A DNA stretch of 64,000 nucleotides from Mangrovimonas sp. YM274 (lineage in GTDB: Bacteria; Bacteroidota; Bacteroidia; Flavobacteriales; Flavobacteriaceae). A program made the position numbers and the translations under genes. Below are positions 54,313-63,604 of this stretch, piece after piece; positions within the stretch are counted from its first letter, which is position 1, and each line of letters opens with the position of its first letter. Below the pieces are notes generated by a model that saw only the letters and a program-made list of their open reading frames with translations, was not told the DNA's origin and did not search any database. The DNA lies in assembly GCF_030908385.1 (NCBI RefSeq), contig NZ_CP133091.1, positions 1,908,128 to 1,972,127 on the forward strand, in the 5' to 3' direction.

Positions 54313-55239
54313 TTATAGAATATCCTTGTTCCCATACCATTTTAATTGCACAACTTCGATATTTGGGTTTTGGGAAGTAACCATGTTTTTAAACTTTTCT
54401 ACATCACTATGGCCGTCGGTTCCTCTGTAATGGTAGGGATATACTTTTGCAGGCTTAAAGTCAAGTACAGCACTTGCGGCACTTTCCACTGTCATAGTGT
54501 AAGGAAGGTTCATGCATACAAAAGCAATATCTATATTCTTGAGACTTCGCATTTCAGGGATGTCTTCTGTATCTCCAGAAATATACACTTTAGTGCCATT
54601 AATATCCAAGATATATCCATTACCACGGTCTTTGGGGTGAAATTGCAGAGCTTCTTTTCTTAAGTTATACATGGGAATAGCGTCGATATTCAATTCAACT
54701 TTCGACGTTTTAAAGCCTTTGCTTAAACCATTGAACATGAGTTCAAAATTTTTGAGTAGAGGCGCGGATAGTTTTTCCTTTACCGCTCTTGGGCCTATGA
54801 TAATTGTATTGGGTGATGCAATGGCTTCTAAGGTTGGTATATCTAAATGATCACCGTGAATGTCTGTGATAAGAATGAAATTAGGGGGATTTAAAGTGCC
54901 ATAAAGGTCTTGTCCTCCTACTGGGTCAATGTAAATAGTCGTCCCATTGTTTTCTAAAACCAAAGAAGCATGTTCTATAGCTGTAATTTTAAGGTCGTCT
55001 TCTTCGGAAACATTACTTGCAATGTTTTTTTTAGCCTCAGACTTATTTCCTGTTGGTTCAGGTGCCGATTCTTTGGTTACCGAAGAATCTATTTCCACTT
55101 TATCAACTGCTTCTGAAGGTGTTGGAATGGGATTTTCAACCTGAGAAGGCGTTTCAACGGGTTCTTTTTTGTCACTTTTACAATTAAATAATAGTAAGCC
55201 TACGGCTAAGCTTAATATAATGTAAGATTTATTGGTCAT
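54313..55239 (-). CDS. MBL-fold metallohydrolase lipoprotein
   Basis: A 308-residue lipoprotein. The signal ends at C20 (LLLFNC), then a Lys/Glu/Pro/Ser-rich linker to about residue 80. The metallo-beta-lactamase domain follows: VLENNGTTIYIDPVGG, the metal motif TDIHGDHLD near 123-131, YISGDTEDIPEM near 220 and PYHYRGTDGH near 265. It resembles the UlaG/UPF0173-type branch. The long linker and lipid anchor place it outside the cytoplasm. Substrate unknown. Confidence 0.85.
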   Translation of the reverse strand: MTNKSYIILSLAVGLLLFNCKSDKKEPVETPSQVENPIPTPSEAVDKVEIDSSVTKESAPEPTGNKSEAKKNIASNVSEEDDLKITAIEHASLVLENNGTTIYIDPVGGQDLYGTLNPPNFILITDIHGDHLDIPTLEAIASPNTIIIGPRAVKEKLSAPLLKNFELMFNGLSKGFKTSKVELNIDAIPMYNLRKEALQFHPKDRGNGYILDINGTKVYISGDTEDIPEMRSLKNIDIAFVCMNLPYTMTVESAASAVLDFKPAKVYPYHYRGTDGHSDVEKFKNMVTSQNPNIEVVQLKWYGNKDIL

Positions 55240-55414
55240 AAGATTTTAGTTTTTAGTTAAATATAAAATAAGAAATTTTAAATAAATATCATGTAACAAA
55301 TTAAATTGTTAAACTACTTATATTTTTAGAGAGATTTAATTTTATAAATGGTATTTTTTTAACGAAATTGCCTTTCCGAAAAATTAACGTTCAACTAAAA
55401 AATTACAACTAAAT

Positions 55415-56755
55415 ATGTCTGATGATTTCGATTTATTGGAAACCAACTCCAATCAAAGCCAAGAAAAAGTAGATGTCAATTGGGGAAAAGCCATTGACAC
55501 CATGAAGTCCAAATTAGCTCAAGAGGACGATCCTGAAGTGCGTCAAAAGATTTTGAATGCCACTTTGGATGACGTTGTCCATATGGCCGAAAAGGACCGT
55601 TCTACATTGTTGGATGCCATAAAGGATTTAACAGATTATCAGGACGAAGTGGGAATCATATTTGAGGACTTTTCTCATTTAAATGCTGAAGAGCAAAAAG
55701 TTATAGATGACGCTATAAAACGTTTGGAACGTGCTAGGGTTGAGCTTGAAGATGCCGAGGCGAAACCAGACACATGGTGGAATAATCTTTGGGGGCGTAA
55801 AAGTAAAATTAAGGAAGCTGAGCAAGAATTGCAAAATGCGCAAAAAGATAGAGATGCAGCCGATAATAAAGCCAAAGCGTTATTTCAGCAACGTATAGAA
55901 TCTGCAGATGTTCAAACTTTGTTAAGTGAATTGTCTTTCAAGAGTCAGGCTGCGGTATCACGTTTGAAAAATCGTGAAATGGAAATCAAGGAAGTTGAAG
56001 ATAAGCTTCAGGATGCCATTGTGGAAGCTACCAAAAATCATACGAAAGCGCTTGAAAAGAAAAAAGAAGTTGAAGCTAAACTTGAAGAGCAATATGCTTT
56101 GTTGAAACAAGCTCGCCAGGAATTGGAGGAGATTGCCGATAAACAATCTGCTGAATACGCACAAGCCGTTGGAAAAGTTACCGAACTTGAGCAAAAGGTG
56201 GAAGAGTTGGAAGGTCTTAAAAATGCCTACACTACTTTGGCGGCTTCCAAAGATAGTTTTGTGCACAAACACAATTTAACCATTAAAGTGTTGACATCTT
56301 TAAGAAGCAACCTGCAAACGCATAGAGCAAAATTAAAGAGTGATACCGAAGAACGTCTAAAATACTATGATGGGTATGTAGTGGCTTTAAAAGCTCGCAC
56401 TGACCAAGAATTTGCAGCTATTTTAGAGCATTTGGGGGTTAAAACAGATGAGCATATTGGTGAAACTTTAGCTTCAATGCATACTGCAAGTGCTAGAGCA
56501 CGCCAAGAAATGATGGATAATATTCCTGTTCATGAAAAAGTTATGCAAGGTGTGTACAGCAGTTATGCTGAAGCTTTACAGGAAATTCGTGAAAAGGATA
56601 CGGATATACAAAAGAACTTCGCCGAGCGATATGGTATAGATATGAAAGAAATCTTTGAGGATTACTATAAAGCAGATGCTAAAGAATCGGTTGAAGTGGA
56701 AACTACTAAACCTGCTAAAAAAACAAGCGCAGGTAACGACGATTTGTTAGGCTAA
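55415..56755 (+). CDS. Long coiled-coil protein of the AAA/NudK module
   Basis: A 446-residue soluble protein. Residues 1-25 are an acidic, Ser/Gln-rich tail (DDFDLLETNSNQSQ), about 85-110 and 130-270 are long heptad-rich helices, and the conserved-looking stretch DTWWNNLWGRKSKIKEAEQ lies near 119-137. After about 270 the helices are shorter and end in a Thr/Lys-rich tail with DDLLG. Homologues carry the loose database name microtubule-binding protein, which is only a coiled-coil resemblance. It lies 127 bases before the next gene with a terminator between, so it is linked by position, not necessarily by transcript. Confidence 0.72.
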   Translation: MSDDFDLLETNSNQSQEKVDVNWGKAIDTMKSKLAQEDDPEVRQKILNATLDDVVHMAEKDRSTLLDAIKDLTDYQDEVGIIFEDFSHLNAEEQKVIDDAIKRLERARVELEDAEAKPDTWWNNLWGRKSKIKEAEQELQNAQKDRDAADNKAKALFQQRIESADVQTLLSELSFKSQAAVSRLKNREMEIKEVEDKLQDAIVEATKNHTKALEKKKEVEAKLEEQYALLKQARQELEEIADKQSAEYAQAVGKVTELEQKVEELEGLKNAYTTLAASKDSFVHKHNLTIKVLTSLRSNLQTHRAKLKSDTEERLKYYDGYVVALKARTDQEFAAILEHLGVKTDEHIGETLASMHTASARARQEMMDNIPVHEKVMQGVYSSYAEALQEIREKDTDIQKNFAERYGIDMKEIFEDYYKADAKESVEVETTKPAKKTSAGNDDLLG

Positions 56756-56758
56756 ACA

Positions 56759-56791
56759 AAAGGATTCCCTCGAAAGAGGGATTCTTTTTTT
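56759..56791 (+). terminator. Terminator after the coiled-coil gene
   Basis: An imperfect 12-bp stem around CTCGAAAGAG (core TCCCTC with GAGGGA, 56766-56782) is followed by T7. It shows that the coiled-coil gene is at least partly separate from the next gene. Confidence 0.75.
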
Positions 56792-56882
56792 AGCACCTTT
56801 TGGGTGAATTAGTATTAGGTTAGAACGCAGAAGAACGAATTTCTTATTGCTTTTGTCTAATCCATTAAAAGTGATTTTTTAA

Positions 56883-57941
56883 ATGTCTGTAGAGCATATT
56901 GTAACCCCCTTGGATTCGGCGATTCTCGATTCAAAGGAGCATTATAATTTTTACCATAACATGGTAGATTTTGCTTTGAAGGAATTGATTGTTAGTGTAC
57001 AGCGAAATGCATTGTGCACCAAGCAGGAAATAATCTTTTTTAAGCAATATTGCGATTTGTTGATGTATTCCATAGAGGCCATGCGTGTTAAATATATGTA
57101 TGACGACGAGGATAACATGAAAGTGGATCTAACAGAATCTGGCTTTCCAAATTATTTGGAATTCAGGTATTTGTTTAACGATCTTGAACTTCGTGACCAA
57201 TATTTGGAAAAGTTGACGCCAATCCCTGTGTTGCAAGAGGAATTTCTAGATACCTTATTACGAAAAAAACAACCAGTGAAGCGAAGCAGGTTGTTTCAGG
57301 CAGCTTCGATTTCTTATTATCAATCGGTGAACAAAAATTACATTTTTAATCGTTTTGTTCAAGGGAAAATTATTGCAGCACCAGAAACAGCTTCAACCGA
57401 ATTAATGACCAGTTGGAGTTTCTTTGATGTGGTACTCAACCGCCCTTTTATATGTTTTATGTATTTCGACTTAAAAGGAAGCAATCGTATTGAAGACATT
57501 AAAAATGATATTTATGAAGCGCTTAAAACGGTTGGGGATAGAAAAATGCCTATGGACACCATGGCCTATGGCATTGACAAAAAATTGCCGAATATCCATC
57601 CGAAACTTATCAAACGTATTGATTTAGGGCCGCTTCACAATGTATTTGCCAAAGATGAAAACAAAATTACCCATGCCATTTTAAAGAGCATAGGTAAAAA
57701 AGAAATTCCGTTGGAATCTTATGCCATGTCTTTGGAAATTGATGAAGTGCGTTCTAATGGAGACTTTAGTGAAGGTGGTTATTTTTCGAAGCAAATCTTT
57801 CAAAAGTGGAGTGAACCTTCAAAGGAAAAGTATGTATTTGCACCTCACAGAATTATTCAAATGCTATACAGTAAAACTCCAGAAGTGATGAATCAACTGG
57901 CAAAACCGCCTATTGAAATTAGCAGTTTGCCAACCAACTAA
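56883..57941 (+). CDS. Unknown 352-residue protein of the AAA/NudK module
   Basis: A 352-residue soluble protein with no signal or membrane segment and no domain I recognise. It has a helical N-terminal half (YHNMVDFALKELIVSVQ; LLMYSIEAMRVKYMYDDED) and a C-terminal half with more strands (FFDVVLNRPFICFMYFDLKG; HAILKSIGKKEIPLE). It lies 83 bases before the AAA+ ATPase gene on the same strand; a hairpin sits in that gap. Position and order suggest it is a partner or adaptor of the ATPase. This is inference. Confidence 0.65.
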   Translation: MSVEHIVTPLDSAILDSKEHYNFYHNMVDFALKELIVSVQRNALCTKQEIIFFKQYCDLLMYSIEAMRVKYMYDDEDNMKVDLTESGFPNYLEFRYLFNDLELRDQYLEKLTPIPVLQEEFLDTLLRKKQPVKRSRLFQAASISYYQSVNKNYIFNRFVQGKIIAAPETASTELMTSWSFFDVVLNRPFICFMYFDLKGSNRIEDIKNDIYEALKTVGDRKMPMDTMAYGIDKKLPNIHPKLIKRIDLGPLHNVFAKDENKITHAILKSIGKKEIPLESYAMSLEIDEVRSNGDFSEGGYFSKQIFQKWSEPSKEKYVFAPHRIIQMLYSKTPEVMNQLAKPPIEISSLPTN

Positions 57942-57961
57942 AAATTTAAGTGTAATCAACC

Positions 57962-58003
57962 AAGGTCATTTAAGAAGATAGAAAGAAGAGATTTGATGAC
58001 CTT
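57962..58003 (+). repeat. Inverted repeat before the AAA+ gene
   Basis: AAGGTCAT (57962-57969) and ATGACCTT (57996-58003) are perfect 8-base inverted copies with a 26-base loop, 22 bases before the ATG at 58025. It is not followed by T's. A role in RNA structure or protein binding is possible. Confidence 0.5.
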
Positions 58004-58024
58004 CAAAATATTGAATGAAAATAT

Positions 58025-59989
58025 ATGGAACATAATTCCACTTTTCCTATAAAGCAAAATGAATTGGATATGCTTCGTGACGAAGCAACCTCATATTTAA
58101 AAAGTATCCAGTGGGAACAGGGGCAGCGTGCCAAAAATAGAGATAAGGATAGTAAGGACGATTCTATTTTGTTGTATCTCTCCAGAGCAAATAACGGTGG
58201 TGGCGCAACTGAAATCACGTCTATTTCCAAAACTATTTTAGGTTTAAAGAAGCGTTTATTGCCAGAATCTGTAGCTATTCCATTGTATTTAAATGAGACG
58301 CTTTATGCTGTTCAGGAAGGGATTACCCTAGGTATTTGGATTAAGGATAGTTATTACGATGCCTCGGGACTTTCCAGTTTGAATGAACGAAAATCGGCTT
58401 TGGACAATTCAGGGAAGCGTGAGTACGAAAGCAAAATGCAAACGGCTACGGCTTTCATGTTATACGCTACGGCTTATAATATTTTATTTCGTTTAAAACC
58501 TGTGGCTTCAGACGATTTAAGTGTGATGAAGCAAAAGTTTGCAGGCATTCCGGAAGTGTCCTTGTTATCTCCATTGAAAGGGATTTCCTGTATGTTGTTT
58601 TACTACGATAAATATTTGTCGCATCCTGATATTATCAAGTCAGACAAAGATGTAGTTGATTTTACCGTGGTGTATTTTGAAGCTTTGATTGCTGAAATCC
58701 AAATGCGTAAAAGTACTTTGGAATATCAAGAAACCATTTTGGATCGCACTTATAAATTGGAGCATTCGGATTTTGCCATTTCAGGATGGGAAAATGTGTT
58801 TATGGGGGCAGCCAAAAGTGTCGAGTTTAATAAAATTCAGTTTGAACAAATCGTAGGAAACCGTGATGCCAAGCATTTTGCTCGACGTTTAACAGAGCGC
58901 CTATTGAGCTATGATTTTATAGAGAAGAAGAATCCTTTTCAAGAATTAGGCGGTTTTATGCCGGTTTTTATGGGGTATGGAATTCCAGGAACCGGAAAAA
59001 GTATGTTGATTGCAGCTATTGCCACAAGACTCAAAGAGCATTGTGACAATTTGGACATTCCGTTTTTGTTTCATCCAATGCCGGATACGTTGATTAGTAC
59101 GTTTCAGGGTGGTTCCGCAGAGAAAATGGTGGAATGGATGAAGCCTTTGCAGGATCCTTCAAAATTGATTTTTGCACCTATTGACGATGCCGAAAACAAC
59201 CTTCAGGAACGAACCTCTCAAGGGGTTTCGGCAGGAGTTAAGGAGGTTATTGGTGTCTTTTTACGTTATACAGAAGGTGCCTATGCGGTGAATTATGGAA
59301 ATAGTTCCATTGGTTTGTTTACTAACCTTCCGGAAATGTTGGATAAAGCGGTGATTTCACGTGTGCAGGGGCGTTTTAAAATTGATGGCGCACAGACTGA
59401 GCATGATTTTTTGGATCAGGATTATTTATGGTGGCGCAAATTTGAAGACACCATGCCGGATTTTGTGAACATGGAAAATCCAAAGGATTATACCTATTTG
59501 CAGCATCAAGGCTTGGCTAAAAATATGGGTGAGATTCTTCAAGTTGTTGATAAACCAACAGAAGCAAGGGTACATGACATTTATGATAGAGTGGAAGCTT
59601 CATATCCTTCCAATTCACATTTGTTTTATGCCAATTTGTATAAGGAAATTCAAACTACTTTTCCTTTCTTCTCGTCTAGGGATGTTCGTAATATCCAATC
59701 GGCCATTTCATTGCGTTTAACAGATTTTGACCTTGATCAAAATTGGTTTGACAATCCAGAAATTTATTTCAAAAAGGATTATGAAACCAAATTTGGGATG
59801 TTGAAAGAATTGATGCGTGAGAATATGAATGGTTTGAACTTTTCGGAAATTAGAAGACAGGAGGTGGTTCGCTATTTGGACAATGTAGCAACCATTGCCG
59901 ATACCGACTTCAAACGTAAAGTTGATGAGCGCGTAGCACAATTGAATATTGATTTGGAAGCAAGAAAAATGTTTGAGAATGGGCACTAA
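58025..59989 (+). CDS. AAA+ ATPase of the unknown module
   Basis: A 654-residue protein. The AAA+ core begins near residue 300. Walker A is G319-I-P-G-T-G-K-S326, the Walker B is unusual, FAPIDDAE with D387-D388 and E390, and the end of the core shows FTNLPEMLDKAVISRVQGRF with candidate sensor Asn and arginine fingers R446 and R450. The N-terminal half (1-300) and C-terminal tail are helical with no known domain. No signal. The core fits a classic-clade AAA+ ATPase remodelling a target. It overlaps the Nudix gene by 11 bases, so their products are made together. Confidence 0.85.
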   Translation: MEHNSTFPIKQNELDMLRDEATSYLKSIQWEQGQRAKNRDKDSKDDSILLYLSRANNGGGATEITSISKTILGLKKRLLPESVAIPLYLNETLYAVQEGITLGIWIKDSYYDASGLSSLNERKSALDNSGKREYESKMQTATAFMLYATAYNILFRLKPVASDDLSVMKQKFAGIPEVSLLSPLKGISCMLFYYDKYLSHPDIIKSDKDVVDFTVVYFEALIAEIQMRKSTLEYQETILDRTYKLEHSDFAISGWENVFMGAAKSVEFNKIQFEQIVGNRDAKHFARRLTERLLSYDFIEKKNPFQELGGFMPVFMGYGIPGTGKSMLIAAIATRLKEHCDNLDIPFLFHPMPDTLISTFQGGSAEKMVEWMKPLQDPSKLIFAPIDDAENNLQERTSQGVSAGVKEVIGVFLRYTEGAYAVNYGNSSIGLFTNLPEMLDKAVISRVQGRFKIDGAQTEHDFLDQDYLWWRKFEDTMPDFVNMENPKDYTYLQHQGLAKNMGEILQVVDKPTEARVHDIYDRVEASYPSNSHLFYANLYKEIQTTFPFFSSRDVRNIQSAISLRLTDFDLDQNWFDNPEIYFKKDYETKFGMLKELMRENMNGLNFSEIRRQEVVRYLDNVATIADTDFKRKVDERVAQLNIDLEARKMFENGH

Positions 59990-60560
59990 TCGTGTAAAAA
60001 ATATAAACAGGGAAATACTGTCGGACCGATGGGCTTTGTTGGAAAAGATAAACTACGATTACCAATTGAAATCGGGAGAGTGGGTGCGTCAAAATAGAGA
60101 ATCATATAATAGAGGTGATGGTGCTACTATTTTACTTTATAATCCGGAAAAAGGTACAGTAGTCTTAACGGAGCAGTTTCGAATGCCTACCTATTTGAAT
60201 GATAATACCGATGGTTTTTTAGTAGAAGCCTGTGCCGGTATGTTGGACAAGGACCATCCGGAAGATTGTATCATTAAAGAGGTAGAAGAGGAGACCGGTT
60301 ACAGAATTAAGGAAGTAAAAAAAATAATGGAAGCCTACTCTTCTCCTGGAGCAGTTACTGAAAAAATGCACTATTTTATTGGAGAATATTCCGAAGACAT
60401 GAAAGTTAGTGAAGGTGGTGGTCTTGCGAGTGAGTTGGAAGATATAGAAGTTATGGAATTGCCGTTTTCAGAGGTTATTGAAATGATAGCCCAAGGGCAA
60501 ATCCAAGATGCCAAAACGATTATTTTAGTACAATATGCCCAAATTCATAAGTTATTGTGA
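59979..60560 (+). CDS. NudK-like Nudix hydrolase (GDP-mannose/ADP-ribose type)
   Basis: A 193-residue cytoplasmic Nudix protein. The Nudix box follows GMLDKDHPEDC with KEVEEETGY, where the first Arg of the usual REUxEE is Lys. The start phrase ILSDRWALLEKINYDY, the YNRGDGATILLYN block and the end ELPFSEVIEMIAQGQIQDAKTIILVQY follow E. coli NudK, which hydrolyses GDP-mannose, so it is close to that type. ATG at 59979 is chosen over an upstream TTG. It overlaps the AAA+ gene by 11 bases and its TGA overlaps the next ATG as TGATG, so it is co-translated with both. Confidence 0.9.
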   Translation: MGTNRVKNINREILSDRWALLEKINYDYQLKSGEWVRQNRESYNRGDGATILLYNPEKGTVVLTEQFRMPTYLNDNTDGFLVEACAGMLDKDHPEDCIIKEVEEETGYRIKEVKKIMEAYSSPGAVTEKMHYFIGEYSEDMKVSEGGGLASELEDIEVMELPFSEVIEMIAQGQIQDAKTIILVQYAQIHKLL

Positions 60561-61795
60561 TGGAAAAGCTAAAAGCGGCAAATTTATTTAGAAGTGAGTT
60601 GCTTCCCGTAAGTGGAAAATTGGTAGAACGGTATAACCAATGCTTGTTGAAGTTAGGGTTTACACCTACAAAATTGACACAGTTTTCGATTGATGGCATA
60701 GGCTGGAGTCCGGAAATTGCCGAAGAAAAAAATGAAATACACTACCTCAATAATGGAGAAGCTAATCCACACGGTATTTTGATTTCGCCTTTACAGAAAG
60801 GAAAACCTGTGTATGTGCCTTTCCATACCTTTGATAGGGAAATTATGCAGTATGTATTTAGGGTATATGGTCAAAAAATCACCGATATCACCCGAGATTG
60901 TGCCATTTGCTTGGATTTCGATCAAAAAATAGATGTGTTTTACGAACCCTTGGATTTACTTAAGTATAAAGATGTTCAAATACGGTTTCATTTGATAAAC
61001 GACCTGGATAAAGCGCAGAAAAAACAATTACAACTAATTGAAAAGTTTAAAAAAGATCAAAACTTTATAGATGAAGGGTTGCATTCAAAATTACTGGAAT
61101 CGGCCAAGAAATATGGCGATTTACGTAATCGTGATCTAGGGTTAGTCGATTTACAATTTACAACCGAGTCTTTCTATACCAGAGCCTTTGGTGGGGTTTA
61201 TGTGTTGCGTGATTTCATTATGCCTATCGTGGTATTTGAAGATTTACATTGGTACAAGGAGGCAATTAAGGATACGGTTTATGAAGTATTGATTTACCAT
61301 GTGTCCCAACCGGAATTAATGGAGAAATTGCGTGACCATGTGTTGATTGAATGCGATTTGGAAAACGTTGTGAAAACAGATAGGTATGACCGTGTCAAGA
61401 AAATGGAATTGGCAGAAAGCCTAACGGAACCAAATCATCCTATTTGTGACATTCTCAATGACAGTGTCCTGTTTAAAAGTTATTTGAACAAATTGGACAT
61501 TGAAAGCCGTAAACGGGTGATGAGTGTAGAGCGTTATTTGGAGAAAATGGAAGTGAGCAATCAATACAAAATTTCGGATATCGTAGACTTAAAAATGTAC
61601 GAAGCACTTCATAGCCCGCATTCTTCCTTGAAAGCGAAACACCAAGATCTGATTTGGCAGTTATTGGTGAATATTTCATCAAAGGATGTGTTGTTTTTAT
61701 ACTGGTATGACAAAGAGGCGTTTTACCAAGAGTTTAATGATTGGGAAGACTCCCTTCAAGATTGGGTAATCCAAACCATACGTAACAATATCTAA
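60560..61795 (+). CDS. Unknown 411-residue protein coupled to the NudK-like gene
   Basis: A 411-residue soluble protein with no signal and no domain I recognise. It is mixed alpha/beta in the first half (LTQFSIDGIGWSPEIAEEK; HGILISPLQKGKPVYVPFHTF) and more helical later. Its ATG at 60560 overlaps the Nudix stop TGA (TGATG), a usual sign of translational coupling; the GTG at 60557 in the same frame is a poorer start. Its strict coupling implies equal production with the Nudix protein and the AAA+ ATPase, so it is likely part of the same complex or pathway. Confidence 0.72.
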   Translation: MEKLKAANLFRSELLPVSGKLVERYNQCLLKLGFTPTKLTQFSIDGIGWSPEIAEEKNEIHYLNNGEANPHGILISPLQKGKPVYVPFHTFDREIMQYVFRVYGQKITDITRDCAICLDFDQKIDVFYEPLDLLKYKDVQIRFHLINDLDKAQKKQLQLIEKFKKDQNFIDEGLHSKLLESAKKYGDLRNRDLGLVDLQFTTESFYTRAFGGVYVLRDFIMPIVVFEDLHWYKEAIKDTVYEVLIYHVSQPELMEKLRDHVLIECDLENVVKTDRYDRVKKMELAESLTEPNHPICDILNDSVLFKSYLNKLDIESRKRVMSVERYLEKMEVSNQYKISDIVDLKMYEALHSPHSSLKAKHQDLIWQLLVNISSKDVLFLYWYDKEAFYQEFNDWEDSLQDWVIQTIRNNI

Positions 61796-61842
61796 GTTTT
61801 TTAGACTAATTTAGTAAGTATCATAACCTTTAAAGCATTATT

Positions 61843-62373
61843 ATGACACTAGAACTCATTGTATTTATTGCGTCAATTCTATTTGGACTTCTTATCTATT
61901 GGAGAGAGTCCAACGGAAATGGATTATATCGATCCTTTAATAAAATAATCAATTCCAAAAAACTTCAGATGAAGGCCGAAGACAAAACGGGTTTTGTATA
62001 TCAGCAATCGTTTTTAATCCGGTTGGTGTCCATTACATTTTTGTTCTTGATAGGTATTGTAATTGCTCAATTTTTATTACCCATCGATTTAGCTGCTATT
62101 TCATTGTTTGCGTCCATGATTTTAGGAACTATAATAGGAACTTATTTGGCACAATTGATATTCAAGTCGAATGAGGTCATTGATGAGCAAAGTGAGTCTC
62201 TGGAGGGTATAGTTCAAGAAACCTTGGAAAAAGGAAAGGATTTTATAGACGATTTCAAACAAAAAAACTTGGATAAGGAAGCTCCAAAGGAAGAATTATC
62301 CAAAGAAGCACCTCCAACCGATAAGGAACAAAAAAGTGCTCGCGAGCGCTTAAAGGATAAGGGACTACTTTAA
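61843..62373 (+). CDS. Three-segment membrane protein with charged tail
   Basis: A 176-residue protein with hydrophobic segments at about residues 3-20, 57-80 and 83-108, and a charged, Lys/Glu/Pro-rich tail (about 118-176, for example KEELSKEAPPTDKEQ). No family is recognised. It starts 48 bases after the previous gene on the same strand and could be part of the same transcript, anchoring the module at the membrane; that is speculative. Confidence 0.65.
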   Translation: MTLELIVFIASILFGLLIYWRESNGNGLYRSFNKIINSKKLQMKAEDKTGFVYQQSFLIRLVSITFLFLIGIVIAQFLLPIDLAAISLFASMILGTIIGTYLAQLIFKSNEVIDEQSESLEGIVQETLEKGKDFIDDFKQKNLDKEAPKEELSKEAPPTDKEQKSARERLKDKGLL

Positions 62374-62424
62374 TATTGAATTCCAATTAAACTTAGTAAA
62401 TCACTTTAACAACTCATTTTGCAT

Positions 62425-63594
62425 ATGCCTAAAATTATTGTTTTCCTTTTATTGATTTCCAACATAGCTTGGAGTCAGGATGTAAAAAAGAAAGTAGGGC
62501 TGGTTAAAGATGCCGAAACTCAAGAACCGATTGCTTTTGTTAACATATTTATTGAGGGGTCTACAGATTATAATTTAACCGGCGGTATTTCCAATGAATT
62601 AGGAGAGTTTGCAATAGATTCTCGAAATTCCGAAGTAACATTTAGCCATATCGGTTATGAATCTCTGACAGTTGAATTGAACGACGAGTTTAATGAAATA
62701 TCCTTAACTCCTAAGAATTATGTGCTTGATGAAGTTGTTGTTTCAACGGTTTCTGCAGAGGATTATTTAAAGGATGTTATAAAATCATCCAACAGTAAAA
62801 TAGACAAAAATACTTTATTGAAAAGTTATTGTAGAGAGGTTGTAAAGGTGAATGATGCTTACACAAAATTTTCAGATGCTTTGGTAAACTATTATATTAA
62901 AAAGGGGAATGGAAAGGCAATGGTTACATTGGATCAGCACAGAGCACTTAAAAGTGATAGAATTGATGAGGAGGACTCCAATAATATCGATAACATAAAT
63001 TCGGCATTTACCTTACAGGACTATGTGAAAGATGCGTATAATTTTAAAGGCCTTAAAAACTTGCTGAAAGACAAAAATTATGAGTTTGTAAGAAGGATAA
63101 GGCAAGAGGCTAATGGAGAAGAGTATGAGTATATCGATATTTCGCCCAAAAAGGATGTTGAGGAACTCTTGCTTAAAGGTTATGTAATTATTGACCCCAA
63201 AACCTCAAGTATCTTGGAGTTTAAGATTTATACATCAGCAGACCACCTTAAATATTCAGAGCTTAAAAATATTTTAATAGCAAAGTTCAAAATAAATGGA
63301 CTGCCATTATGGTCTAAATTTAATGTGATTGATGATAAATACATCCTATCCTACAATAAAAAAACAATAGGGATGTATATTAAAATGGGGAAAAAGATTG
63401 ATGACGATTTTGAGTTTAGTTCAGACTTATTTGTTTATCAATTCAACGAGAACATTGAAATGCCAGAAGAAGGTTATGAAAGAAGAACTATCTACGAATC
63501 GGGTACAGAGTTTCATGAAAACTTCTGGGAGAATTATAATTCTTTTCCGCTGAGCGAGGATGAACTCAATTTTATTAATTCGGTTGCAAAATAA
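62425..63594 (+). CDS. CarboxypepD_reg-like exported protein
   Basis: A 389-residue exported protein. The signal peptide is about 1-18 (MPKIIVFLLLISNIAWSQ). Residues 20-100 form the carboxypeptidase-regulatory-like fold (GLVKDAETQEPIAFVNIFI, then GEFAIDSRNSEVTFSHIGYE), and the remaining 290 residues are a family-specific beta-rich region with no catalytic motif. Such proteins are outer-membrane or surface proteins of Bacteroidota. An ATG at 62425 is chosen over a TTG two codons upstream. It ends 10 bases before the next gene. Confidence 0.8.
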   Translation: MPKIIVFLLLISNIAWSQDVKKKVGLVKDAETQEPIAFVNIFIEGSTDYNLTGGISNELGEFAIDSRNSEVTFSHIGYESLTVELNDEFNEISLTPKNYVLDEVVVSTVSAEDYLKDVIKSSNSKIDKNTLLKSYCREVVKVNDAYTKFSDALVNYYIKKGNGKAMVTLDQHRALKSDRIDEEDSNNIDNINSAFTLQDYVKDAYNFKGLKNLLKDKNYEFVRRIRQEANGEEYEYIDISPKKDVEELLLKGYVIIDPKTSSILEFKIYTSADHLKYSELKNILIAKFKINGLPLWSKFNVIDDKYILSYNKKTIGMYIKMGKKIDDDFEFSSDLFVYQFNENIEMPEEGYERRTIYESGTEFHENFWENYNSFPLSEDELNFINSVAK

Positions 63595-63604
63595 TTTATT
63601 TTAG

